Below, one piece after another: positions 16,984-25,820 of a stretch of 64,000 nucleotides of DNA. Source of the DNA: Akkermansia sp. (GTDB taxonomy: Bacteria > Verrucomicrobiota > Verrucomicrobiia > Verrucomicrobiales > Akkermansiaceae); contig JAFSFD010000002.1 in assembly GCA_017435365.1 (NCBI GenBank), forward strand, positions 1 to 64,000, given 5' to 3'. Position numbers and translations under genes: made by a program. Numbering within the stretch: position 1 is the first letter of the stretch; every line of letters begins with the position of its first letter. The notes under the pieces were generated by a model that was not told where the DNA came from, did not search any database, and worked only from the letters and a program-made list of their open reading frames with translations.

Positions 16984-17895
16984 ATGGCGCACAAAAGAAG
17001 AGAAGTCCCCAAATTAATTGTCCGGCAGAATGCATTCAGCCGTTTTTTGAAGAAAAATTTCGGTTACACAGACGTCCGGCAATACACAGAGCCCAAGAAG
17101 TTCTCCAGCCGTCTCAACTCCATCTTCCTGGCAAAAGACCGCGATGGCAAGGACATATTCATCAAGGCCTGCCGCTATGGCGATATGAGTGAAAACGAAT
17201 ATCTCTGCACCAAGGCACTCTGGGAGCAGGCCCCGGAGAACTTTGCCAGGCCGCTGGCCTACCACGCCGGCAAAAAGCATGCATTCTGCAGCACCGAATA
17301 CTGCCCGGGCAAGGATTTGAGAACATTGATTGAGCTGGAAGGTGGGGCATCCCTCTCCGCAGAGCAGAAGGCTCAGATTGTTGAAGACTTGTACAGCATA
17401 TTCCAGGCGCTGCAGCGCACCGAGATTGTACACTGCGATTTCGCCCTGAAAAACATGCTGCTGCACAATGGTCGCGTCATTCTCATCGATTGCCAGTTAT
17501 CGGCCAGGAGAGGGAATACAAAACGCATATCATTCTTCAGCAATATTCTGAAGCTTTGCCTCTACAAATGGCTGTCTGCCGTGAACGCAGATGTGCTGAC
17601 ATGGGAGGACACCCAGGGGGTACTGTACTGTATTCAAGCGGTAGGGACCGATGATACCCACCGCGAGCGATTTGACGCCATCTGCGAAGAAGTCAAAGCG
17701 AGCATCGGCAAGCTCCAGTACGTTATGCCCTATCCCAGCCTGGAGGAACTGAACCACTGCATCAAGGTGAGTTACCTGCGCAGTCTGTTCCACCCCAAAT
17801 CCAAGCTCCGGTCGCGCTACCGCCATGTAACAGAGATGCTCAAGTACATGAAAGAGCACCACCCCGGCATAATCGGCGACAAGAAAAACGACTGA
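16984..17895 (+). CDS. LPS-kinase-like protein (InaA/KdkA family, protein-kinase fold)
   Basis: The 303-residue protein has a compact protein-kinase-like fold. A beta-lysine region, DIFIKACRYGDMSENEYLCT, is followed by an ATP-contacting segment and the catalytic loop HCDFALKNMLL at about residues 150-160 (Asp with Asn four residues later), then VILIDCQ as the metal-binding segment in place of DFG. This arrangement is typical of InaA, Kdo-kinase and WaaP-type sugar kinases that phosphorylate lipid A core sugars. The C-terminal third is helical and basic. It follows the phospholipid acyltransferase fusion gene, consistent with an envelope role. The substrate cannot be assigned. Confidence 0.7.
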   Translation: MAHKRREVPKLIVRQNAFSRFLKKNFGYTDVRQYTEPKKFSSRLNSIFLAKDRDGKDIFIKACRYGDMSENEYLCTKALWEQAPENFARPLAYHAGKKHAFCSTEYCPGKDLRTLIELEGGASLSAEQKAQIVEDLYSIFQALQRTEIVHCDFALKNMLLHNGRVILIDCQLSARRGNTKRISFFSNILKLCLYKWLSAVNADVLTWEDTQGVLYCIQAVGTDDTHRERFDAICEEVKASIGKLQYVMPYPSLEELNHCIKVSYLRSLFHPKSKLRSRYRHVTEMLKYMKEHHPGIIGDKKND

Positions 17896-17904
17896 TTTCC
17901 CACC

Positions 17905-17928
17905 AAAAGCCCCGGCCACGGGGCTTTT
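17905..17928. terminator. Bidirectional terminator between convergent genes
   Basis: AAAAGCCCCG (17905-17914) pairs with CGGGGCTTTT (17919-17928) around a 4-base loop. It lies between the kinase-like gene (+) and argA (-) and can serve both. Confidence 0.85.
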
Positions 17929-17941
17929 GAGGTTTTTCTCG

Positions 17942-19009
17942 TTACAGTTCACGCCCGAACACGCCGGAGGAGCGGCCGCTCAATTCCAGGGCTGCGAGGC
18001 GGGCGGGGGGCAGCACGCTGCGGGGCAGCGGGTCGTAGTGCATGCGGTCGCGGAAGTAGTCCACCGCGCTCTGGGAAATGGCAAAGATGCGGGTAAAGCC
18101 CAGCTCACGCGCCTTATTCTCCACAAAGCGGCACATGGCCTTGCCATAGCCCCTGCCCTCATAATTCTTCTTGATAAACAGGCAGCCGAGCTCGGCGCAG
18201 CCCTCCTGCGGGTAGGGATAGAGCGCCACGCAGCCCACGATGGTGGAGTCCAGCGTGTAGACATAGTAGCTCTGCAGGTTCTCGCAGATGGTCTCGTAGT
18301 TGCGATGCACAAGCTTGGCATCGGCCATGCTGCGGGCAATCATGGAAAGCAGCTCCGGGATATCCTCCTCGCGCAAGGGGCGTATCTCGCGGTATGAGTC
18401 GGTATGCACCATGGTGCCCACACCTTCCTCTGAAAAGAGCTCATCAAGCAGCACGCCGCGGCGGCGGCCATCCAGCAGGTGCACGCGGGGAATCCCCAGG
18501 CGGCACACCTCTGCCGCGCGCTGCAACTGCTCCGGGTGCGTGCATTCGGGCAGGCACTGAGCCACCTCGCTCTCCGGCACGGCAAAGATAGGCTGGCCCT
18601 CTCGTGTGGGCACCTCTCCCTCCAGCAGGCAGATGTATTTGGAAGCGCCCAGTTGCTGCGCCAGCTGCACGCTGAAGGCATCAAAATGCCCGGCTGCGCC
18701 GGAGGCCACAATGGCCACCTGGCGGCGCTCCACAATCTCCTGCACGCGCGCCACTGCCGCAGGACCGTCTGAAAGCGGCATCTCCGCCACGGCGGTGTGC
18801 ATCTCGCACTCGCCGGCGCGGTGAGCCAGGCCAGAGGCATCCGCCCCCTCGGCCACCAGCACCAGGCGCACGCCCACCTCATGCAGCGCATCGGCATCCA
18901 GCAGGGTATCCACCAGCTCTTCAGCCTTCAGAAGCCCTGCCGCCACATGCACCACAAACAGGCGGCCGCAGAAATAAGGCACATACTCCAGTGCAGAACG
19001 GACATTCAT
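17942..19009 (-). CDS. argA: N-acetylglutamate synthase-like protein (kinase-fold + GNAT)
   Basis: The product (355 residues) carries out the first step of arginine synthesis if it acts as classical ArgA: acetyl-CoA plus glutamate gives N-acetylglutamate. The N-terminal 200 residues are a shortened, degenerate amino-acid-kinase domain (HEVGVRLVLVAEGADASG; CRLGIPRVHLLDGRRRGVLL; LFSEEGVGTMVHTDSY). The C-terminal GNAT domain (about 205-340) has REIRPLREEDIPELL, the acetyl-CoA loop KKNYEGRGYGKAMCRFVE and LGFTRIFAIS. It is shorter than E. coli ArgA (about 440). It lies 44 bp downstream of secA on the same strand, so it may be co-transcribed with it. Confidence 0.85.
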   Translation of the reverse strand: MNVRSALEYVPYFCGRLFVVHVAAGLLKAEELVDTLLDADALHEVGVRLVLVAEGADASGLAHRAGECEMHTAVAEMPLSDGPAAVARVQEIVERRQVAIVASGAAGHFDAFSVQLAQQLGASKYICLLEGEVPTREGQPIFAVPESEVAQCLPECTHPEQLQRAAEVCRLGIPRVHLLDGRRRGVLLDELFSEEGVGTMVHTDSYREIRPLREEDIPELLSMIARSMADAKLVHRNYETICENLQSYYVYTLDSTIVGCVALYPYPQEGCAELGCLFIKKNYEGRGYGKAMCRFVENKARELGFTRIFAISQSAVDYFRDRMHYDPLPRSVLPPARLAALELSGRSSGVFGREL

Positions 19010-19053
19010 AGAGTGTGAGTGTCAGATTTCAGGAATATGCGCCTTGCCTGGCA

Positions 19054-22000
19054 TCAGGATTTTTCCTCGTCCTTGCCGGAGAAGAACTGCGGCACGTAGC
19101 CGGAGTCCACGGAGCCCACGGTCAGGCCGTCCGCCTCATCAGCGAGGGGCATATCACCGGTATTCTTCACGATGTAGGCCTCCTTGCTGGCAGAGGGCTT
19201 GAGCTTGAAGCTCACCTTCTTTTTGGGCAGGGTAATCTTCTTCTCGCTGAAGGGCACGGCCTGGTCCAGCGCACCACTCACGGATTCGCCGTACATCTCC
19301 GGCATGGGGGCGGCGGGCATCTCCGGCTCGGTCAGGGCGGGTTCCTCCACCTCATCCAGCGTGGGCAGCGGGGCGGGCTCCAGCCCGGCGGCGCGCTGGC
19401 GCTCGTGAATCATCTGCAGCTGCTCGCGCAGGGCGGAAAGCAGGTCGCCATTGCCCAGGATATCGGTCACATCCGAATCCTCCTCCTCTGCGCTGCTGGT
19501 GGGCAGGCTGGCCAGGAAGTCCTCGAAGGCGGAAAGGTTCGTGGTGCTGCGGAACATGCCGTTGAGAATCTCGTAGTCGATGTTCTGCATGAGGCTCTCG
19601 AAGATGGAGTAGGCCTCGCGCTTGTATTCCACGAGCGGGTCGCGCTGGCCCTGGGCGCGCAGGCGCACACCCTCGCGCAGGGCATCCATATCCGTGAGGT
19701 GCTTCTGCCACAGCTTGTCGATGGCCTGGAGCATGATGGAGCGCTCCATCTGGTCGATGCGGTCGGGGCGCTCACCGGCCACCTTCTTCTCGTACATCTC
19801 CTTCACGCGGGACACGATGTGCTCTGCCACTTCCTCCGGGGTCTTGCCCTGCAGGTCGGATTCCTTCTCGCTCCACCCCATGGGGAAGGTGGAGTTGATC
19901 CACTGCAGCAGGTCGGTGTAGCGGTAGGAGCCGGTCTCGTCCTCGTTCAGGTAGAGCTCGCACTTGTTGTGGGTACCGTTTACCAGGCACTCGTAGAGCA
20001 TCTCGCGCGGGTCTTCGCACAGCAGGGCATCATTGCGCATGGAGTACACGATCATACGCTGCTGGTTCATCACGTCATCGTAGTCCAGCACGTGCTTGCG
20101 CCACATGTAGTTGCGCTGCTCCACGCGCTTCTGGGCACCTTCGATGATGCGGTTCATGAGCGTGTTCTCCACGGCCTCACCCTCCTGCATGCCGAAGCGG
20201 TCCATCATCTTGGTCATGCGCTCGCTGCCGCCGAAATTGCGCATCAGGTCGTCCTCGAAGGAGAGGAAGAACTGGGAGCCGCCGGGGTCACCCTGGCGGG
20301 AGCAGCGGCCGCGCAGCTGGCGGTCGATGCGGCGGGATTCGTAGCGCTCCGTGCCCAGCACGAAAAGGCCACCCAGCTCCGCCACGCCCTCGCCCAGCTT
20401 GATATCGGTGCCACGGCCGGCCATGTTGGTGGAAACGGTCACGGCACCACGCTGGCCGGCGCGGGCCACAATCTCAGCTTCACGCTGGTGGTTCTTGGCG
20501 TTCAGCACCTCGTGCGGCACCTTGGCAAAACTCAGCATGCGGGAAAGCGTCTCGGAGGCTTCCACGCTGGCGGTACCCACCAGCACGGGCTGCCCCTTCT
20601 TGTGCAGCTCCACAATCTTGGCCACCACGGCGTTGAACTTCTCGCGGCGGCTGCGGAAGATGAGGTCGTTCTGGTCCTCGCGGATGCAGGGACGGTTCGT
20701 GGGGATGGGCAGCACGTCCAGCTTGTAGATATCGTGGAACTCGGCGGCCTCCGTCTCAGCGGTGCCGGTCATGCCGGCCAGGCGGCTGTACAGGCGGAAG
20801 TAGTTCTGGATGGTGATGGTGGCGTAGGTCATGTTCTCGGCCTCCACCTCCACGCCTTCCTTGGCTTCCACGGCCTGGTGCAGGCCTTCGCTCCAGCGGC
20901 GCCCCGGCATCTCGCGGCCGGTGTTCTGGTCGATGATGACAATCTTGTTATCCTTCACCACGTACTCCACGTCCTTTTCGTAGATGGTGTAGGCCTTCAG
21001 CAGCTGGCTGGTGGTGTGCAGGCGCACGCCGGTCTCATCCAGGCGCTTCATGAGGGCGGTCTTGCGGGCTTCCTTCTCGCGCTCGCTCAGCTTCTCATCC
21101 TCATCGATATTCACGAACTCGGTGCCGATATCCGGCAGCACGAAGTTCTCCGGGTGCCCGGGGCTGATGACCTCGCGGCCCATTTCCATGAGGTCGGCAT
21201 CGTGGGTCTTCTCATCGATGGTGTAGTAAAGCTCCTCCTTCAGCTTGAAGAGCTCAATCTTGCGGGGATCCTGATAGAGGAAGAGCTCGTACTTCTCGAC
21301 CATGCGGCGGTAGTCCGGGTCCTGCTGGGAGCGCATGAAGGCGCGGTTGCGCGGCTGACCCAGCTTCACCTTGAACAGGCAGCGCCCGGCGCGCTCGGTA
21401 TCACCGGCCTTGGCGTACTCGATAGCCTTTTCCATGAGGCCGTTGCAGAGCTCCACCTGCTTGCGCACCACCTTCTCGATGAGCGGCTTGAGGGTATCAT
21501 ACTGCTGCTCGTGCTCGATGACGGCGGGGCCGGAAATGATAAGCGGCGTGCGCGCCTCGTCGATGAGGATGGAGTCCACCTCGTCGATAATGGCGAAGTA
21601 GTGACCGCGCTGCACCTGGGCATCCTTGCTGGAGGCCATGCCGTTGTCGCGCAGGTAGTCGAAACCGAACTCGGAGTTGGTGCCGTAGGTGATATCCTGG
21701 GCATACTGGCGGCGGCGCAGGTCGCTGGGCATCATGCTCTGGATGCAACCCACGGTGAGCCCCAGGAAGGAGAAGAGCGCACCCATCCACATGGAGTCGC
21801 GGCGGGCCAGGTAATCGTTCACCGTGACCACGTGCACACCCATGCCGGTGAGGGCGTTCAGATATACCGGCAGCGTAGCCACCAGGGTCTTACCCTCACC
21901 CGTAGCCATTTCCGCAATGAAACCGCGGTGCAGCGAAATACCGCCGATGAGCTGCACATCGAAATGAACCATATCCCACTTGATGGGGGTGCCGCACACA

Positions 22001-22458
22001 TCCACCGTCTGCCCGCAGAGGAGGCGCGCACCGCACTTCACCACGGCAAATGCCTCGGGCAGAATCATTTCCAGATACTTGGCACGCAGCTTGGCAAACT
22101 TCGGCTCCACCTCAGCCAAGGCCTTCTTAGCGGCCTCGATGGATTCCACCGTGGCCTCCACACGGGGCAGCTTGGGGAACTCCGGGGCCAGGGATTCAAA
22201 GCGGGCATTCAACTGGTCGGCGTAGCCCTGCAGCTGCTCGGGGGAAGAAGCCAGCACCACACCGCGGGTGGGCAGGTCCATGGGGGTGAAGCGGTGCAGG
22301 TGTGCCTGCCACTCGCGGGTCTTGCCCAGCAGGAAATCGCGGTCCTTCTCCGCCCAGGATTTTTCCAGGTCCAGGATGCGGCGCACCACCGGTTTCAACT
22401 TGCGCACTTCGCGCTGGTTCTTGGAACCCACGATTTTATTCAGAATCCACTTAATCAT
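19054..22458 (-). CDS. secA: Preprotein translocase motor subunit SecA
   Basis: SecA is the ATPase that drives preproteins through SecYEG. The product has 1134 residues against about 900 in E. coli. The extra length comes from an insertion of about 70 residues before LPEAFAVV, a large insertion in the preprotein-binding region (about residues 300-420, charged, with QDPDYRRMVEKYELFLYQDP), and a long acidic/proline-rich tail. Walker A is MATGEGKT (about 182-189); DEVDSILIDEA, TNMAGRGTDIKLG and RQLRGRCSRQGDPG are intact. The C-terminal zinc motif for SecB is absent; the tail ends in FFSGKDEEKS. Similar insertions are typical of Bacteroidota/Verrucomicrobiota SecA. Confidence 0.97.
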   Translation of the reverse strand: MIKWILNKIVGSKNQREVRKLKPVVRRILDLEKSWAEKDRDFLLGKTREWQAHLHRFTPMDLPTRGVVLASSPEQLQGYADQLNARFESLAPEFPKLPRVEATVESIEAAKKALAEVEPKFAKLRAKYLEMILPEAFAVVKCGARLLCGQTVDVCGTPIKWDMVHFDVQLIGGISLHRGFIAEMATGEGKTLVATLPVYLNALTGMGVHVVTVNDYLARRDSMWMGALFSFLGLTVGCIQSMMPSDLRRRQYAQDITYGTNSEFGFDYLRDNGMASSKDAQVQRGHYFAIIDEVDSILIDEARTPLIISGPAVIEHEQQYDTLKPLIEKVVRKQVELCNGLMEKAIEYAKAGDTERAGRCLFKVKLGQPRNRAFMRSQQDPDYRRMVEKYELFLYQDPRKIELFKLKEELYYTIDEKTHDADLMEMGREVISPGHPENFVLPDIGTEFVNIDEDEKLSEREKEARKTALMKRLDETGVRLHTTSQLLKAYTIYEKDVEYVVKDNKIVIIDQNTGREMPGRRWSEGLHQAVEAKEGVEVEAENMTYATITIQNYFRLYSRLAGMTGTAETEAAEFHDIYKLDVLPIPTNRPCIREDQNDLIFRSRREKFNAVVAKIVELHKKGQPVLVGTASVEASETLSRMLSFAKVPHEVLNAKNHQREAEIVARAGQRGAVTVSTNMAGRGTDIKLGEGVAELGGLFVLGTERYESRRIDRQLRGRCSRQGDPGGSQFFLSFEDDLMRNFGGSERMTKMMDRFGMQEGEAVENTLMNRIIEGAQKRVEQRNYMWRKHVLDYDDVMNQQRMIVYSMRNDALLCEDPREMLYECLVNGTHNKCELYLNEDETGSYRYTDLLQWINSTFPMGWSEKESDLQGKTPEEVAEHIVSRVKEMYEKKVAGERPDRIDQMERSIMLQAIDKLWQKHLTDMDALREGVRLRAQGQRDPLVEYKREAYSIFESLMQNIDYEILNGMFRSTTNLSAFEDFLASLPTSSAEEEDSDVTDILGNGDLLSALREQLQMIHERQRAAGLEPAPLPTLDEVEEPALTEPEMPAAPMPEMYGESVSGALDQAVPFSEKKITLPKKKVSFKLKPSASKEAYIVKNTGDMPLADEADGLTVGSVDSGYVPQFFSGKDEEKS

Positions 22459-22528
22459 ATTGAAAAACTTTCAGAAAATATCAGATGACACTACGCGACA
22501 CGCCCGCGCACGCGGCATGCGGTGCGCG

Positions 22529-22557
22529 ATTGTATCACAAGCCCCGGTCATTTGCAA
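22529..22557 (-). promoter_or_regulatory. Candidate promoter for secA
   Basis: On the - strand TTGCAA (22557-22552) and TACAAT (22534-22529) are 17 bp apart, about 70 bp upstream of the secA ATG at 22458. The leader shows no Shine-Dalgarno sequence before the ATG. Confidence 0.6.
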
Positions 22558-22653
22558 GCCCGCGTCAACCCCACAAACGGAATATGACGCAGCCACACAT
22601 TTACCACGAGCAGAGCAATGGGAAAGAAGCGTTCAGATAGAGCATTATCATGC

Positions 22654-24288
22654 TTATTCGCGGAGCAATTCCACAGGTACATTATTCGGGTGTTTGCGAA
22701 CATCATCCGTTACAAAATCACCAATCCGCAAGGGAACCGAAGACTCCACTCCGCATAATTTCAGAACCGTTGCATACACCTGTCCATGCACCAATGGTTT
22801 ATCCCGCACCGCTTCCATCTCTGCCACGAGCTCAGGATGCCGCCGGCGATATTCATCAGAAAACCATACAAAAGCCGCAGGCTGGCGAAGCAGTACGTTA
22901 TGCGGGTCACCATGCATCAGCTTCCCTCCTTCGAACAGCAGTTGCCCATGATCAGATACATACAGCATCACAGCATTGCGATTTCTCACACCATCTATAA
23001 TTCCTGCCAGAAATTTATCTACGCTTACGATGCAATTATCATAGTCATTTATAAGAATCTCCTTTTTATTGTCGGGCAAGCTTGCCATCCAGTTCAGATT
23101 ACACGGCTTGAACGTGTCATACTCATCCTCATTCACATAAGGGAAATGGCCGGTACCATTTTCCACGACTATCAGTTGCCGTTCTGCACCACAATTCTGA
23201 ATATCATCCACAATCGTCTTGCATACAGACATAATAGGGGCACGGCACTTATTGCAAGAACTCATATACTGCCCCAAAAGCACATGGAAGAGCTTACTAT
23301 CCGTTATATTTTCAGTATTTTCAGAATACAGGTGTCCCTCAAATCCGTGTTTCTTCAATATACCTGCAAATGAAGTAAGCCCGGGGATATCACCAGGACG
23401 AACCATACCGGACAACATAGCCGCAATGCTATCATATGTGGAGGCGGCATAGGAGTACATGCGGGTATAGAAAACCGCCCCCGGTTCAGCACCAATTTCC
23501 GGCATAGTGTTGCGCGCATACCCACCGGCAGGCACATGATCTGCCCGGATACTTTCACCGAAAACCATAATAAACACCAAATCCTCCCCGTTTCGACAAT
23601 CGACAGAATGGTAACGAGTCGCATCGTCCATAACAATGTCGCGGAAATACGCTCCCAATCCATGATATATGGCAGTCAGATTGCTATATGGGCTCTGCCA
23701 CCGCTGCACAGCGATGCCATAATGCCCGTTAACGAAAAGTTCATGAGTATTACGAAGCGTGTTGTCTGACAATTTCTGATACATGCCATGCCGTTTTCCG
23801 ATTGTCACCTCAGGGATTGAATAAACAACACCCCACAAAACTGCGATTCCCCCGACCCAGCAGATTTCTCTGATACGGAATTTCCTCCACCCCAGCCCAC
23901 AGACAGCAAGAGCAAATACGACAGCCAACAGGATGACGCCACCCACCAGAGCCAAAATGGATGACAATGTTACAAAGCCGCCTACTTCATGAACATTAGT
24001 TTCAAAAATTGCACTGATAAGCTCAAAGCCTGCTGTGTAGCAAAAAAACACATAGGCATAGTGCAACAGACCGAATATCAGACCAGAAAACACATACAGT
24101 ATTACCCCCAACCACTGAAGGCGAACAAACAAGTACAGGATGCCGGCAGCCAGCATCACCCCGTACAGTTGTCTCAACGGCAACACAAGTGCGGGGTAAT
24201 CAAAGAAGAAAGGATCAAGAAGGGCACAATACAGATAAGCCGCAAGTATCAACAATAACCGTTTAAGAACGCAACAACATTTCAACAT
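22654..24288 (-). CDS. Phosphoethanolamine transferase-like sulfatase-fold membrane enzyme (EptA family)
   Basis: This 544-residue protein has about five N-terminal membrane spans (residues 10-175) followed by a periplasmic alkaline-phosphatase/sulfatase-fold domain. The nucleophile motif is FGESIRADHVPAGGYARNT, with Ser246 where most EptA-type enzymes have Thr. Metal-binding segments near the end are VSDHGQLL and HGDPHN. The family moves phosphoethanolamine from phosphatidylethanolamine to lipid A or other surface glycans, which lowers surface negative charge and can affect polymyxin sensitivity. It follows the permease gene on the - strand with a 53-bp gap. The acceptor cannot be assigned from sequence. 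Confidence 0.82.
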   Translation of the reverse strand: MLKCCCVLKRLLLILAAYLYCALLDPFFFDYPALVLPLRQLYGVMLAAGILYLFVRLQWLGVILYVFSGLIFGLLHYAYVFFCYTAGFELISAIFETNVHEVGGFVTLSSILALVGGVILLAVVFALAVCGLGWRKFRIREICWVGGIAVLWGVVYSIPEVTIGKRHGMYQKLSDNTLRNTHELFVNGHYGIAVQRWQSPYSNLTAIYHGLGAYFRDIVMDDATRYHSVDCRNGEDLVFIMVFGESIRADHVPAGGYARNTMPEIGAEPGAVFYTRMYSYAASTYDSIAAMLSGMVRPGDIPGLTSFAGILKKHGFEGHLYSENTENITDSKLFHVLLGQYMSSCNKCRAPIMSVCKTIVDDIQNCGAERQLIVVENGTGHFPYVNEDEYDTFKPCNLNWMASLPDNKKEILINDYDNCIVSVDKFLAGIIDGVRNRNAVMLYVSDHGQLLFEGGKLMHGDPHNVLLRQPAAFVWFSDEYRRRHPELVAEMEAVRDKPLVHGQVYATVLKLCGVESSVPLRIGDFVTDDVRKHPNNVPVELLRE

Positions 24289-24341
24289 AAGACACCTTCG
24301 AAATATACAAGCAAGAGCATTTCAGACACGTACACGGACTA

Positions 24342-25556
24342 TCAGTTCGCCTTGTCCCGATACGTCGACCAGACATAGCGGGTGAAGATAACCTTGATGG
24401 ACGCCGTGAGGGGCACTGCCAGCAGGGCACCCACCACACCGCCGATGACATAGCTCCAGAAGAGCACGGAGAACATGACGGTAAGGTCATGCATCTTCAC
24501 GCGGCTGCCCACAATGCGCGGCTGCAGCACCCAGCCGTCGAACTGGCTCACACAGCCGAAAATGGCGGTCACGATAAGCACGTGGCTCACATCGTGCCAG
24601 GTGAACCAGGCTATGAGCACGGCGGGAATCCAGGTGGAAATCATGCCCAGGTAGGGGATGATGCCCAGCAGGGCGGCGGCGGCGGCAATCGTCACGGCAT
24701 AAGGAAGGCCCATGATTTTAAGAGCGATAGCCAGGATAATGCCGTCAATCACGCTCACGAGCATCTGCCCGCGCACAAAGGAGATGATGTAGTTATTGAT
24801 TTCCTGCAGGGTTTCCACCACTTCCTCGCGGAAGGCCGAGCGGCGGATGGGCAGCACGGTGTGCCAGTTCCTGGCAATGCTGGCGCTTTCCAGCAGGAAA
24901 TAGAAGAGGAACACCGGCACCATAATCGTGCCGATAAAGGCCATGGACACACCGGAAAGCGCCCGGGTGCCGGCGGTGAGCCAGCCCAGGGCCTTCTCCG
25001 TCAGATAGGATGAATTAAAGCTGAGAATAGCAGTCAGCTTACCTTCATAAGTCGTTTCCTGGGAAAGGTCTTCGTAATCCTCCAGCGGCAGTTCCGATGC
25101 GCGGGCGTCCTTCAGCATCTTGCTGTAAAGCATATCCACCCCCTTCTGCAGCAGGCGATTCTCTGCCAGCTGAGCCTTGCCACCCTCCACAACGCTCTCC
25201 AGAATCTGCTCCCGCTTGGAAATCAAATCACCCGTCTGCTGTACCAGCGGCGGCACTATCGTGAGCCCCAGGCCCACCAGCAGGACACAGGCAATCGACA
25301 TCACCGACACCACCGCCCAGATGCGGCGGGTGATGCGCTTCTGCACCAGCGCCACGCAGGGGGACAGCAGATACGCCAGGAACCCGGCAATCACCACCGG
25401 CAGCAGCACAGGCTCCAAGGCCACAAACAGGCTGCCCAGACCGAATAATAAACCGAACACCAGCGAAACCACCACCACCAGCGCCACCCCGGTGAGCGCC
25501 GCCCAACAAATCTTGCGCTGGAAGAGAGAAGGAACTTCCTTATCCTGAATCTTCAT
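24342..25556 (-). CDS. AI-2E family transporter (PerM/TqsA-like)
   Basis: The 404-residue protein has the AI-2E family layout: two N-terminal spans (RKICWAALTGVALVVVVSLV; VALEPVLLPVVIAGFLAYLL with SPCVALVQKRI after it), a soluble central section (about residues 110-190), then further spans containing FIGTIMVPVFLFYFLLE and the conserved region LGIIPYLGMISTWIPAVLIA, DGWVLQPRIVGSRVKMHDLTV and GGVVGALLAVPLTASIKV. Members include autoinducer-2 exporters and Na+/H+ antiporters, so the transported substrate is uncertain. It lies upstream of the EptA-like gene on the same strand. The start is the ATG at 25556. Confidence 0.88.
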   Translation of the reverse strand: MKIQDKEVPSLFQRKICWAALTGVALVVVVSLVFGLLFGLGSLFVALEPVLLPVVIAGFLAYLLSPCVALVQKRITRRIWAVVSVMSIACVLLVGLGLTIVPPLVQQTGDLISKREQILESVVEGGKAQLAENRLLQKGVDMLYSKMLKDARASELPLEDYEDLSQETTYEGKLTAILSFNSSYLTEKALGWLTAGTRALSGVSMAFIGTIMVPVFLFYFLLESASIARNWHTVLPIRRSAFREEVVETLQEINNYIISFVRGQMLVSVIDGIILAIALKIMGLPYAVTIAAAAALLGIIPYLGMISTWIPAVLIAWFTWHDVSHVLIVTAIFGCVSQFDGWVLQPRIVGSRVKMHDLTVMFSVLFWSYVIGGVVGALLAVPLTASIKVIFTRYVWSTYRDKAN

Positions 25557-25820
25557 GCAGGAATCATACGCTTATTCAGCCGCTGAGTCAACGCGAAAAC
25601 CGCGAATTATCCGCACAACCACACGTGTCCCAAAGATTTTGTAGAGAATAGAAATATCAGCAACATTTTGGAAGAAGCCCCCCCTCTGCGCAATAAATTG
25701 GAATTTGTGGGGGAACTCTGTCGGAGCACGGGACTTCAGTCCCGATTGGAAGCACCGTTATTTCGGGACTGAAGTCCCGTGCCCCGACAACGACAAATTC
25801 CAATTTATCGAGCTCCGTAC
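25557..25820. other. Intergenic stretch holding the full repeat copy B
   Basis: About 135 bp of non-coding sequence upstream of the permease gene is followed by the palindromic element at 25693-25808. The element ends only about 12 bp from the stop of the next gene. No additional gene is seen. Confidence 0.6.
25693..25808. repeat. REP/MITE-like palindromic element, full copy B (inverted relative to A)
   Basis: This 116-bp element has perfect 16-bp terminal inverted repeats, ATAAATTGGAATTTGT (25693-25708) and ACAAATTCCAATTTAT (25793-25808). Inside are two arms built on GGGACTTCAGTCCC and GGGACTGAAGTCCC around a short spacer. Its reverse complement matches copy A at 14020-14135 almost base for base in the core. 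Confidence 0.88.

Noticed and set aside
19015-22488. A 1157-codon open frame on the + strand opposite secA
   Set aside because: It mirrors secA exactly, is rich in His/Gly/Val/Ala as expected for the antisense of GC-rich codons, and has no domain or signal. secA is certain.
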